DNA of 64,000 nucleotides, from the NCBI GenBank assembly GCA_964006375.1, contig OZ023267.1, positions 85,731,406 to 85,795,405 of the forward strand, read 5' to 3'. Shown here in pieces: positions 47,910 to 60,277 of this stretch. A model generated the notes under the pieces. The model saw only the letters and a list, made by a program, of their open reading frames with translations. It made no database searches and was not told the origin of the DNA. A program made the translations under genes and the position numbers. How positions within the stretch are numbered: position 1 is the first letter of the stretch; each line of letters opens with the position of its first letter. Origin of the DNA: Tillus elongatus. Taxonomy: Eukaryota > Arthropoda > Insecta > Coleoptera > Cleridae.

Positions 47910-49546
47910 CGGGCAATGTACATAAGGTTAATACGTCCTAATATTTAAATGCCCTGCATAATTGAGAGTGTAAAATATTTTAGGTTTAAATAAGGGATAG
48001 CAAGACAGCTAAAAGAATACAGAACAATGATTTATTTTTTACATGTAGTACATTTTAATTTCACGAAGCAAAAGTCGTTAAAATACAATAGAACCAAAAG
48101 AACAATAGCCTTGTTTTTATTTATAGAGTTTTAATAGAATATAGCGATTTTATTTTTATCATGGCAGTAAGTACATTTACTATATTATACATTTATAATA
48201 TTAAGTTAAAAATAAGTTTTTTTGTAAATACCAATTGTAAGAAAAGACGCAGTGTTAGTTGATAAGGATAGTTTTTTTGGTGCTTGTTTCAAAAGAGTGG
48301 AACGAATAAAAAGCTGGACAATGGAAAAACGCGAGGCCTATGAACTTTGTTTTACCGAGGTACAGGAGAAAATATTTTTGTAACACAGGTATAGTTTATT
48401 TAAGGAGTCGATGGCAGCTCGAAGGGGACGATTCGTAATCGAACTATCACAAGTGAAACTTGAATTTCGTTGACGTGCGACGACAGGGTAAAATATGGCA
48501 GTTGATAATTAAAACGTGAAAGGCAAGTGCCTTTATTAAGACCGTTTTAAATAAAATGGAAATTGATAATAATCACAGGCAAGCTACTAAATCCAAACAA
48601 TAGATCAAATGGAAAGTAATAAGTACACATCAAATGGAAGAAGCAATCAAGACAACATTCCGTAAGTCGTTTTATGAACTTTATCGAAATAAATGTGCTG
48701 ACTCTTTTTCTATAGTGTGAATAGTTTTTTTAACAGAACCTCGGTGGTTCAGGGGTAAGAACGTGTGCCTATGAACCGAAGGGTTCGATTCCAGGGTACT
48801 CCTTCCACTTTTTCAGTACAGACTGTAAAATTAACATCAACCGAGGTTCTGGCATTGTATTTGAGAGAAGTTGAATGTCTGCACGTTCCGCCCTTCGGAG
48901 GAGGCGTAAATCCGTCGGTCCCGTGTCCATGCGATGTTGGGCACGTTAAAGATCCATACCCTCCTTACAGAAAGGCTGGGGTTCGGCAAAATTTCCAGCA
49001 TAGTGAGGTGAAACTGCTCCCTGGCGTCGGTGATTGGCCATAGTCGCGGAAATAGGCCGACGTTAAAGAAACAAAACACACAAAAAAAGTTTTTTTAATA
49101 TTATTTTTGTCCCATTGATGATTTTAATGTATATTTAGTTCACTAAGTGGGATATTATATAAAGGCCGAATCACTATATCATAGTTAGGTAATTCATTGT
49201 GTTAAATAAATTTGATTTGTACTGATTTATCGACAATCTGTGATGATAAATTTGATATAACTTTTTTTAATAGAAATTTGTTAATTTAATCAATCAAAAA
49301 TAAAACACACGAGATTGTACTTACATAATCTGTTTAATTTTGACCTCAAATCAAACAAATATTAGTTATATGATAAAGTAAGGCTATTTTTTACCGTTAA
49401 TTAAAAGTAAAATCAAAAGAACCCAATCATATATAATTTTTTTGGAACTTCCAAACACTCGGGAGTACTATAATTTATAAAAACAATATATTAAACAAAA
49501 ATGCTAGCCCAAGTACAGAACCCTACCTATGAGATGAGAGAAAAAT
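47910..49546. mobile_element. Unknown 1.64-kb insertion in the 3' LTR
   Basis: Interrupts the 3' LTR exactly between sequences contiguous in the 5' LTR, with TAAAA at both ends (47905-47909 and 49547-49551). No inverted or direct terminal repeats and no coding frame. It contains a later SINE (48734-49087). Class unknown. Confidence 0.55.
48734..49087 (+). mobile_element. tRNA-headed SINE, about 350 bp, copy 1
   Basis: Head CAGAACCTCGGTGGTTCAGG (A-box-like) and GGGTTCGATTCC (B box), a body with CCATGCGATGTTGGGCACG and TTAAAGATCC, and a tail GACGTTAAAGAAACAAAACA. Flanked by exact 11-bp duplications AGTTTTTTTAA (48723-48733 and 49088-49098). A homologous copy lies at 61048-61407 on the other strand. 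Confidence 0.9.
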
Positions 49547-49975
49547 TAAAATCACGGCAGTAAGTAAACAATTTTTTGCATAATTTCAGGATCACAAATA
49601 TTAGCGTTTTTTAAATAAAGACGCAATTGAATTCTCATGATCTACAATTAAAAGTGCTATAAAGGACACACAAAATACCGTAGCAACTTTATGGCGTCCC
49701 AATGGTGGTGCATTAAATTTTTTGTGTAAAAAAATAAATTTATTTCCATAGAAAAAAAAAATTTGAGCCGCAACGGCAAGGTTTGTTTTTAACATTTAAA
49801 ATAATATTTTAATTACCTACATTAGATTAAAGCAAATTTTCATTCAATTTTTAGTGATTAAATATTTTCAAGGCTGATATTAGAGAAAATATTGACAGAA
49901 AATTTATCGAACCATTTTATTTCGATCCTTAACACGAAATTTTACGAATCGTAAATTTCCGAGGGGTATTTAAAA

Positions 49976-51555
<1,580 letters not shown>

Positions 51556-51559
51556 TCTC

Positions 51560-51905
51560 TGCAAAATGAAGACCCTCTTCTTCGTTGTCTCATTTCTTGG
51601 CCAACATATTCATGAAAAACTTAGAAAAACAAGTTTCAACATTAGAAGTTTCACCATATTATCTTTTGGTACAGATATGTAGATTGCATTTTAGCATGTT
51701 ATCCAGATAGCTTTACAGAATTAAATGAATTTTTAAAGTTTATTAATAACCCCATGCAAACATTAAAATGTACTTTCGACAAAAAAGCTAACGCTGCTAT
51801 AAATCTCTTACGTGTAGCTATTAAAAAGTTAAAGAATAATTCACTTGAATTTTCAATATACAGGGAAAAACTATACCATACGATTCATGTCACCCTTTTT
51901 TATTT
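51560..51905 (+). pseudogene. Penelope-like reverse transcriptase relic
   Basis: SFLANIFMKNLEKQV (RT motif after the MG-PLS box) leads, after a frame change, into WYRYVDCILACYPDSFTELNEFLKFI, where the catalytic YVDD reads YVDC, then MQTLKCTFDKK and further on LEFSIYREKLYHTIH. The order matches the palm-to-thumb part of Penelope RTs. The loss of the second Asp alone would inactivate it. Confidence 0.7.
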
Positions 51906-52817
51906 TTTTACAAAAGATGCGTCAGTTTAACATTTAAAGACGATGCATCATGCATTTTCAATACCTGTATACCTGAAACGACTCAAAAATAAATTTTAGG
52001 AATCAAGTAAATAGCATTTAATAATGTGCACTCTGTTAAAGTAATCGATAAGATAATAGACACAAAATAATACAAATTAGCCCTAAATTTAACTTACCCA
52101 AATCTGTATTAGAAACAAAAAGATAAAAATATGTTTCGAAGAGTTACTATGGAAACATTTCAGAAAAGATTTATGAAATGTTAAGTAGCAGTACAAATAA
52201 AAAATAGCTAAGTGTCATATTTTTCCAGAAAATCTTGTATATCCTTCTTCTTGTACCTAGGTAAACAGACACAAAATTAAAATGTGAAGGCTAAAAATAA
52301 TTTCTATAACTACTATTGCGACCCAATACAGTGATCTAAAGTGAACATGAAAGAGTTAATAATAAATAAGTAATTATACATATGATTTATAACTTAAACC
52401 AATAAGGAGTTGTGCCATGTGAATCACGAAAACGCCTTCTCTTTGTAAATTGTAAAAATTTAAGATTAAATCTGGTTATTATTTTCTTTAAAGTATAAAA
52501 ATTGACTGATTGTGAATTTTTTAGTTTATGCCTCTGACTTTACATGAAACACTTAATAACTCTAAATTCTGGCTTTCATTGAATGCAACTAATATTTTTA
52601 CCTTTAAGTTTACCTTCATTAAAACACCCTTAACATAAACAACATTGCCTTTTGTATTATTATAAACACATACAGTGTGTTTATTCAGATAATTTTAAAA
52701 TCTGTTTGCTCTAATTCACGATATTCGGAAAGCCAATACTAATTCTGTGAGTATTTTACACTAAATATATAAATATATCGTTTCCAAATTAATCAAATTT
52801 TTTTTAAATTTTATTGA
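51906..52817. other. AT-rich DNA, nothing recognised
   Basis: No coding motif, repeat partner or RNA gene found. Confidence 0.4.
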
Positions 52818-52821
52818 AGTT

Positions 52822-53007
52822 TGTAGCGCGGAGAAAATCTTTGGATTTGACAACCCTGTGTCAGTGAAGAAGGGTAGTTGGAACTGAGATGTGATAAGTG
52901 ACGGATGTTTGTGTTGTGCCCTTGTGTAAATAATTAAACAGACAAATACTATTATTCTTGTACATATATCGGCTTATTAGTCTAATAAAGACAATATTTA
53001 ATCCACA
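52822..53007 (+). repeat. 5' LTR, 186 bp
   Basis: TG...CA ends. AATAAA at 52984-52989, near its 3' end, is a plausible polyadenylation signal. Identical to the 3' LTR by eye. Confidence 0.95.
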
Positions 53008-53008
53008 C

Positions 53009-53025
53009 TGACGCCCAACGTTCGG
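53009..53025 (+). promoter_or_regulatory. Primer-binding site
   Basis: TGACGCCCAACGTTCGG starts one base after the 5' LTR. GCGCCCAACGT-type sites are common in insect Ty3 elements; here the second G of the usual TGG is A. Confidence 0.55.
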
Positions 53026-53932
53026 CCGAATCAAAATTGTTGAATGAATAAATAGTGTTTTGTTTTGCGATTCTTTAAGTAGTTCGAGTTTTCAAACTTT
53101 TTACGGAGTGTATGTCGCCGCACAGAGGTGTTTTATTAATAACGACAACACGCAAGAGTCTGTAATTGATAATAAAAGTTTGTAATCGTGTATGTTTTGG
53201 TGTGATATTTGACTTATGTTTTAAAACTTATTGCGATTGTGGACCATTGCGAAATAAAGTACATAAGGTTCATGTTGCGTGGTATCGTTGGTCAAAGTAG
53301 ACCTTAGTAGCAACACGCGTCAATCTCACCATCTCACGCTACCTGCTGCAGTTTGGGTTTCTAGAATCTTCATGCTTTGTTTGCATGCACCCGCACAGTT
53401 TAAGGGTAGCTACAACAGCATCCGTTGTTCCAATGTTGCCGATGTGAGTTTCTCCACACCGGATTTAGTGAGAATTCTGGTTACTGCTTGGATTGAGTAA
53501 CTTTCATCAGAATTTTGGTTTCCTGAAAGCTTTAAACCCTCTTCAACGTCAAACACTGGCCGTTGCTGCTTTCAAGGATAGGTATAAGAAATTCTACACA
53601 ACTGTAAGTACCTTTTGTTAAAGTTTACATGTCAAGAGAACTTTATGCTGAAGTTTAATGAATCCTGAGAGAATTTAATGACTTTCAAAAGTTTTGCTGT
53701 CACGTTTTAAGAAAGAAGTTTAGTTTTTCGTGAACTTTTGATTGTGGTATTGACTCAGTGATATACTTTTGAACTTTTTGCTCTGTTTGTTTATATCAAA
53801 GCTCTTCTTAAATCGTTTAGAATCTCTTGTCAAGTTGTTTAGGTAACTAAGTGTTGAACCTATTTTATATTTGTTTTGTACTGTGAGTATTTTAGACATT
53901 GTTTATTGTAGTTTCTCAGTGGTGTTGTCGAG
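53026..53932 (+). other. Leader of the young LTR element (0.9 kb)
   Basis: Untranslated stretch between the primer site and the ORF; only short frames. Unusually long for a 186-bp-LTR element. Nothing recognised in it. Confidence 0.5.
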
Positions 53933-56149
53933 ATGTCCCCTAAAAAAGATAAAGGCATTGTTACTCCGACAGCCGCTGATGCCGACGTCGAGCGCGCCTC
54001 GACTAGTGCGAGTGATCCCGGCATTTCTTCGGCCATAACAATGTCACAGGAACAGTTTGCTACATTGCTCCGCGAAATACGCGAGTGTAACAGACGCGAT
54101 CAGGAGGACATTATACGTAGTATTCGCGACGAGACTCCCTCTAGTGAGATAGTCACTGTACATTCAGGGAACTTCACAAAATGTAGTGCGCGTTTTGACG
54201 GTACCGCGAATTCTGATGTTGAGGCATTTTTAGACAACATCTTGACGTATAAAGACTGTTCGAATGTTTCCGATCACAATGCTCTACGTGGATTGTCCAT
54301 GTTATTGGAGGGTATAGCCGCAACATGGTGGCAGGGTATCAAACGTTCGACCACGACCTGGTCTGAAGCGGTGAAGGCTCTAAAAGACACTTATTCTCGG
54401 AAGTTAACACCTCCGCAAGTTTTTCGTGAGATTTTCGTGCGCGAGCAAGACTTTGGCGAAGCAACAGAGTTGTTTGTGTGTCGCGTCCGTGCTCTATTTG
54501 CGCAGCTGCCTTACAGCTTACCTGCTGATGCAGAAATAGACATAGTGTATAGTTTGCTACACCGTAAGATACGAAAGAGACTTATTCGTGATGATTTGAA
54601 AGACTTTAACGATTTGCTGTGTCGTGCTCGTGCTATTGAACACTCCTTGAAAGAATCTCTAACAGAAGTGATGTCTGACTCAGAACATAAAGGTGATGTC
54701 AAGGACAATGTGTCTACTTCTCGCAAAAGTGTCCGACCCAAATGCAGTTATTGCAAAGTGTTTGGTCATGTTCGCGAAAACTGCATGAAACTAGCCGCGA
54801 AGCAGTCGCGTGTGAATTCTACCAACTCAGAAAAGAACGCAGTTGAAAGAAAAGCTGTAAACTGTTATGGTTGTGGTAAACCTGGAGTCATCCGATCCAA
54901 ATGTCCTACTTGTCAAGGTCAAGCGAGTGAGAAGACCTCTGTACAGGCGTACTGTTTTGAGTTTTATGAGGTATCTAGCCCCACTCAAAAACCTACGAGT
55001 CGACCATTGCTTCCAATCACTGTCAATAGATTTCTCGGTACTGGTTTTGCGGATTCCGGAGCTCAAGTCAGCATTGCAGGACACAAACTGTATGACTTAT
55101 TGGCTAGAACGGGACACCATTTTACCGAGACTCGTGCGAAGATGGCCTATGCTGATGGCATCGTTCGCGACCAGAGGATTTTAAAGACAGAAGTAGAAGT
55201 CAGCATTGAGGGTAAAGTTGTGCCTTTGACTTTCACCATCTTACCCGAGTTAAGTAACAATCACACTCTACTGGGAGTTGATTTCCTCGAAAGGGCAGGA
55301 ATTTTACTTAACATCCCTGATCATACTTGGTCATTTGCAGATGACTTATCTCGACATTATCCCTTCATTAGCGAGGTGGACATTCCTTCGAACCTCGAAG
55401 TATTCCATTTACGGGAATTTGGTCTAAAGGAGGAAGAGGGAACTGCTTTGAACCCCACGCAAAGAAATATTTTCGACCAAGTGTTGCAGGATACTGGCGA
55501 CATCTTCAAGTTAGGGGGAGCCCCGACGGGATACGCTGTTCATCGTATCAAGACAGTGGAATGCGAGCCAAAGTCGGTCCCACCATATCCACTGAATGGA
55601 CCTAAGAAAGAAAATTTTGTACCTCGTATTACCCCGTACCTCATGAGACTTAAGGACTGTCTTCATGATGCCAAGCAGCATCTTATCCGGGAGCAGGACC
55701 GCCGGAAGGCGTATGCTGATAAAGGTCGAAGATCCGAATCCTTTCAAAAGGGAGATCGCGTACTCCTTAAATCACAAGTATTGAGTAGCAGTGCCAAGGG
55801 ATCTGCAGCTAAGCTGGCTCCACGTCGTGATGGACCTTATGTTATCACCAAAGTGGTGACTCCCACCACTTTTATACTTTCCTCCCTGGAGGATGGGTGT
55901 GAAATTGGACGATACCACGCGTGTGATTTGTTTAGATTCCTTGAACCGGATCACGAACCTGAACAGAGTCTACCTGTCATTCCCAAGAGAAGGCGAGGAC
56001 GCCGTAAGAAGATTGTGAGCCCTGAGAAGTCTCTTGATAGCAGTGAGTGCCGTGGTCGCACCACGGCTAGACGAGGCCGAGGCCGACCCAGAAAGAATCC
56101 TGAACCACTTGCGGGGTCCGCTTTTGTGGTTCAGAGGGGGAGGATGTAG
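53933..56149 (+). CDS. Gag-protease-integrase C-terminus fusion protein, 738 aa
   Basis: Residues 80-250 are a retrotransposon Gag capsid (FDGTANSDVEAFLDNIL, WWQGIKRSTTTWSEAVKAL, REQDFGEATELFVCRVRALF). Zinc knuckles: CSYCKVFGHVRENC near 270 (intact CCHC) and CYGCGKPGVIRSKC near 310 (His replaced). Protease motif FADSGAQVSIAG near 372 and LLGVDFLERAGI. At 540-556 the text enters the RT start (VPPYPLNGPKKE), then jumps near residue 558 to the integrase C-terminus: TPYLMRLKDCLHDAKQHL, QDRRKAYADKGRR, KLAPRRDGPYVITKVV (GPY motif). The basic tail has RRGRGRPRKNPEP, an AT-hook-like motif. The frame is open throughout; the junction kept phase. It could make particles and process Gag, but cannot reverse transcribe or integrate unaided. 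Confidence 0.92.
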   Translation: MSPKKDKGIVTPTAADADVERASTSASDPGISSAITMSQEQFATLLREIRECNRRDQEDIIRSIRDETPSSEIVTVHSGNFTKCSARFDGTANSDVEAFLDNILTYKDCSNVSDHNALRGLSMLLEGIAATWWQGIKRSTTTWSEAVKALKDTYSRKLTPPQVFREIFVREQDFGEATELFVCRVRALFAQLPYSLPADAEIDIVYSLLHRKIRKRLIRDDLKDFNDLLCRARAIEHSLKESLTEVMSDSEHKGDVKDNVSTSRKSVRPKCSYCKVFGHVRENCMKLAAKQSRVNSTNSEKNAVERKAVNCYGCGKPGVIRSKCPTCQGQASEKTSVQAYCFEFYEVSSPTQKPTSRPLLPITVNRFLGTGFADSGAQVSIAGHKLYDLLARTGHHFTETRAKMAYADGIVRDQRILKTEVEVSIEGKVVPLTFTILPELSNNHTLLGVDFLERAGILLNIPDHTWSFADDLSRHYPFISEVDIPSNLEVFHLREFGLKEEEGTALNPTQRNIFDQVLQDTGDIFKLGGAPTGYAVHRIKTVECEPKSVPPYPLNGPKKENFVPRITPYLMRLKDCLHDAKQHLIREQDRRKAYADKGRRSESFQKGDRVLLKSQVLSSSAKGSAAKLAPRRDGPYVITKVVTPTTFILSSLEDGCEIGRYHACDLFRFLEPDHEPEQSLPVIPKRRRGRRKKIVSPEKSLDSSECRGRTTARRGRGRPRKNPEPLAGSAFVVQRGRM
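56133..56144 (+). promoter_or_regulatory. Polypurine tract
   Basis: AGAGGGGGAGGA immediately upstream of the 3' LTR, within the last codons of the ORF (the frame ends at 56149, in the LTR). Primes plus-strand DNA synthesis in LTR elements. Confidence 0.85.
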
Positions 56150-56330
56150 CGCGGAGAAAATCTTTGGATTTGACAACCCTGTGTCAGTGAAGAAGGGTAG
56201 TTGGAACTGAGATGTGATAAGTGACGGATGTTTGTGTTGTGCCCTTGTGTAAATAATTAAACAGACAAATACTATTATTCTTGTACATATATCGGCTTAT
56301 TAGTCTAATAAAGACAATATTTAATCCACA
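56145..56330 (+). repeat. 3' LTR, 186 bp
   Basis: Identical to 52822-53007. The ORF stop TAG (56147-56149) lies in its first five bases. Confidence 0.95.
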
Positions 56331-56334
56331 AGTT

Positions 56335-57985
56335 TTATTTTACATTAAAACGTGAATGTAAGCTAAACATAATTTTAAAACTCATTTAAACGAAAACCTT
56401 TGTGCATGTTAATAATTTTTCCTACACTCACCATTAAGGTAAGTAACATATCAACGTATTAGTTAGGACGAAAAACCGAAGGCATAGTAACTAGGAACAA
56501 TTTTTGACTAGAAATTATTTAACTGTCACAGATAGAACTAGTACCATATAATACTTGCCTACCGAAATGACTGTTGTTATTGTTGTATTTCGCTTAACAC
56601 AAACACAGAAAATCAGAAACTTATAGATAGGGTACAACATTCATGAAATCAGTGAACAAATCCCACAAACACATAACTTCTACACAATATTTGAAAACTT
56701 AAGCGATACATATTTTATAACTGAAAAATATATTTTATAGATAGAGGTTACAAGTACGGTCCAGCATTTAAATTTACAAACAAAATTATAGAGATATTAG
56801 CTTTTGTATCCGAAATAGCTTCCAGATATCCCCGGCAACGCAAAAAATCTGTAAAATGTGCATTTTTAAGTACACTTGCTTCAACAACATCAGAAAACTA
56901 TTTAGCTTTTACCAAATCTGATAAAGGAAAAAAGTTGAAAACGTATCAGTTACGCATCAGTAAAAGAATTGCAGCATAAAGAGACTTGTCAGTGCACAAG
57001 AGTAGCTTCGGGTATTCGTAGAAGACAAGAAGCTAATGAAAAGAGAAGACTGTTTTACCAAACAGAAAAAGGAATTGCAATCAGAAAGGCGTACAGATAA
57101 AAACAAGTTCAAAAGAAACAGCTGATCAAACAGTTAATGGAACTGGGTCTAAATAAAAAAATGCAGAATTGCAGAGAGAGACAATTTTAAAATTAGTTAA
57201 CTTGTAGTGTACACATCAATAAATATATTATATTTTTTATATTTTACCACTGTTTTCATTATTAATAATACCTTGTCCATACCTGACTCCCCGAAAATAA
57301 TTCAATCTATTTGCATTTAAACACCGTTATAATTATGTCCAGGGTTGACTTAAATGTCCAGAGATAGACTTGACTATCCACACTAGACTACAAAATTTAT
57401 GTATTTAAATGGAGTGTCCAGGATCCTATGCATATTGAGATACATTTATATCTCGTTACCAATGCTGTCATCTGACGATGGTAATAGAAGATCAATTAAA
57501 AAGTTTTCATACAAATTTTAAAGAGGTTATCATTCTTAGACATTCAAAGAATGTGAAAACTAACATTGAATTTCAAATATGCTACGTCAGATATATTTAA
57601 TATACATTACGAGTGATTTTAATCTGCAATCAGTAATATTACAACAATTATCAGCAATTAGAAAGTGGTTAATGGCCACAGACGTCATAGATCATTAAAA
57701 TTGCGATAATTAAAAACTAGTTAACGACCTTGACAACGTCATTAAAGAGTAATTAATAGGTTTATAATTATCCAAGATGGCGGCTAGTGGCGCATTTCTA
57801 CTTATGTAAGTTGTAAGTTGTTTATTCCTCACAATGAGACATTCATGTACCCAAACTGAATTCAATCACATGAATACACTGAAACTATGACGATAAGTCG
57901 TCTCATTTGTAATGTTGCTAGGTGCCTTATCTGCAATGATAAATTTGACAAGTTTTGTTAAATGTTCTTAAGCACTAAGATAAGC
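56335..57985. other. AT-rich DNA with dispersed repeat
   Basis: 56590-56945 is the direct repeat of 50700-51003 (ATCCCCGGCAACGC, ACACTTGCTTCAACAACATC). At 56965-57165 a frame reads GIRRRQEANEKRRLFYQ and KKQLIKQLMELGLNKKMQN, not recognised. A CAAGATGGCGGCTAGTGGC segment lies at 57772-57790. No gene assigned. Confidence 0.4.
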
Positions 57986-57989
57986 GTTC

Positions 57990-59020
57990 ACCTAAGTTAA
58001 TAGAAATTAACATTGTAGCTCTAACTAAAAAAAAATAAGTATTAATGATGGTTCGATATGATGACCGCAAGAGAACACAAGCGGAACTTGTCGATTTACT
58101 TAATCAAGCTTACCCCAATCGGCGTGCGGTTACCCAATCTTGTGTAAGCAGTAAGCAAATTTCTAAAAAAAAGTCAATGAAACAAGAAGTTTACAAGACA
58201 TATCAAAGACAGACACACCGAAATCACTTCTAGTGGTGATGTGGCTATAAATGTTTTAGTTGATTTACAGGACAATCCCAATCAATCGCTTCAACATATG
58301 GGCCAACAACACAATGTGTCTCACATGTCAGTTGAAAACATATTTAAAAGCTAAAAGACATGTCCCTTTAAGATACATCTAGAACGGGGTTTTGTGAAAT
58401 TATGATGGAGAGGAGCAATGTTGATCCCAATTTTGTAAATAATATTCTCTTTTCCGATTCAGCAACATTTATGCCTAATGGCACCGTTAATAGGCACAAT
58501 TGTGTAGATATTGGTCAGCAGAGGTGGGTCGGTGAAGCACACACGCAAAAGGCCACAGAAAATCCACGTTTGGATAAGTATCATATGCCATAATAAACTT
58601 TATTCGCAGTTGTTACGTGAACAGATTATGCCACAATTAGAAACCCTTTACTCAAGCCAAAGAGACATTTGGTTTCAGCAGGACGGTGAACATTTTGGTT
58701 TAAAAATTCGTCAATTTTTTAACCAGACATTTCCAAATCGACCCTGTATAGTTACACATACTTTTATACTCGTCAAAAGTGTACTGAACTTACATACATC
58801 AATATACCCAGTGTCAAAAAATATGTTGCGTAGTTTACGAAATGTTAACAGTTTTTGAAAATTGCCTTTAATACATTTTTTTTAAGTAGCGAATGAAGAT
58901 GGAAAAAACTTCAAATACAATTAGACCTTAAATTACATGCAAATTCAGAAAAGGCAAAAACATATAGTCTGTTTCATTTGAAATAAAAATATTGGTATTA
59001 TTTCTGAGCCACCTTGTATA
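57990..59020 (+). pseudogene. Mariner-like DDE transposase, second decayed copy
   Basis: Fragments in order: AELVDLLNQAYPNRRAVTQSC (HTH end), NVDPNFVNNILFSDSATFMPNGTVNRHNC (catalytic Asp region SDEATF reads SDSATF), REAHTQKPQKI-like text, LLREQIMPQLETLYSSQRDIWFQQDGEHFGLKIRQFFNQTFPNR (second Asp in QQDG) and MLRSLRNVN. Same broad family as 24.7-26.5 kb but a different lineage. The right end is probably CCACCTTGTATA at 59009-59020; no matching left inverted repeat was found. Several stops and frameshifts. Confidence 0.7.
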
Positions 59021-59021
59021 G

Positions 59022-59046
59022 TTAGGTCAGCTTAGGTTAGGTTAGG
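59022..59046. repeat. Short (TTAGG) run
   Basis: TTAGG at 59022 and three contiguous units at 59032-59046. This is the telomeric repeat of most insects. It lies exactly between the mariner-like end and the 3' end of the minus-strand LINE relic. Confidence 0.8.
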
Positions 59047-59830
59047 TTTGATTGTGAGTGGGCCATACCGAACCCTTCACTGCGACCATAAGGTATATTG
59101 TGGCTCACGTCTAATAGTCTATAGTTCGCCCAACAAAGCCAGCCTCCTGCACAGGTCAATAATCTTTGTGGGCGAAAGTTGATCCAGGTCTTCCGGAGCA
59201 AGCTTTGTCTTGCCAAAGAGCAGGTGTCTAGTCCTGTCCGCCGCCGGACAAGAACACAGTACGTGCTCTGCTGTTTCCTGACCGACTCCAATTCGGTGCA
59301 TGTGGTGACACAAAGGGCAGTGTCATGTATACAGGCCGACTAGAATACACAGTTGTTGTCTGTTTAGCTCTAGAAGATTTTAGCCCTTGACTCAGACAGG
59401 CCATTTATGAAGGCCTTAGAGTGAGCTAATCCTGGCAGATGTTGCCATTGCTGGGTTGTCATTTTTTCTGTCCAGGTGTTTAAGGTGCGTTTTTCTGTGC
59501 ATGATGTTATCCCCAGCACTGGTTCTGGTCCGATGAAGTCCCCCTGGGCTCCACTTCCTGCATGCGCGTCCGCCGCAACATTGCCATCCTGGTCCGAGTG
59601 ACCCGGTATGCAGACCAGCGACACCTCATTACAGCTACCTAGTTCGCTGAGGGCAGATTTACAACTCCACACAGTTTTTGAATTGCAACGGTATGAACAA
59701 GAGCCTTTATTGCAGCTTGGCTATCTGAATATATCTTTATCGATTTGTGTGTGCACTGGCTTTCTATACTTTCCCTTCACAGTTCGTATTTTACTTCGGT
59801 AGTGACAGGATACGAGCGTGCGATAAATTC
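59037..59830 (-). pseudogene. RNase-H LINE 3' part
   Basis: Minus-strand frames: VSLVCIPGHSDQDGNVAADAHA (RNase H H-x-x-x-x-GN-x-x-AD block), FIGPEPVLGITSCTEKRTLNTW, then CHHMHRIGVGQETAEHVLCSCPAADRTRHLLFG, the C-terminal Cys/His tail. Related to the LINEs at 16 and 20 kb but separate. The 3' end runs into CCTAACCTAACC (the TTAGG run). Confidence 0.8.
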
Positions 59831-60277
59831 GAAATTCCGTAAAAATAAAGTGCTGCTGAACAAGTTACTAGTAATTTTTAAGATAAGTATATATTAATAT
59901 ATTTGAAGTATTTTCATTGTGAAAGGCAAGATTAGAATAGTAATTTAAATAGATTAGATTTAAAAGTAAAAATGGACAGGGGGCCCCCGGGGACGGGGGA
60001 CAAACCTGATGTATCCAATGTCTTATCAGCAGGCAGCGATAATGTTGAGATGGATATTGTGAAGGTATCTGAAACAAATAATGTAAATATTAGAAACGTT
60101 GATTTATTGAATAAATATAAAACCAGCGACCCAGGGCCGTACTTCGTATATGTCGAACATAAAAGACAAGATATTGGCAGATTATTCCCTATGAAAGTAG
60201 AATATTTTTTACAAGCAAATTGATATTTAAAAAAATTTATTGTCGATATTAAGATTGTAGGATTAATCGCGTAAAGG

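Larger units (their letters stand above)
52822..56330 (+). mobile_element. Young Ty3-like LTR element with fused Gag-PR-integrase-tail ORF
   Basis: Two 186-bp LTRs (52822-53007 and 56145-56330) that read identically, each TGTAGCGCGG...TAATCCACA. Flanking AGTT (52818-52821 and 56331-56334) is a 4-bp target duplication. TGACGCCCAACGTTCGG, one base after the 5' LTR, is the likely primer-binding site. AGAGGGGGAGGA (56133-56144) is a polypurine tract touching the 3' LTR. One uninterrupted ORF lies inside. RT, RNase H and the integrase core are absent. Confidence 0.92.

Noticed and set aside
48765..49043. Frames of 92-94 codons at 48.8 kb and 61.1-61.4 kb that look related to each other
   Set aside because: Both lie wholly inside copies of the same tRNA-headed SINE on opposite strands; the similarity is that of the SINE, not of a protein.
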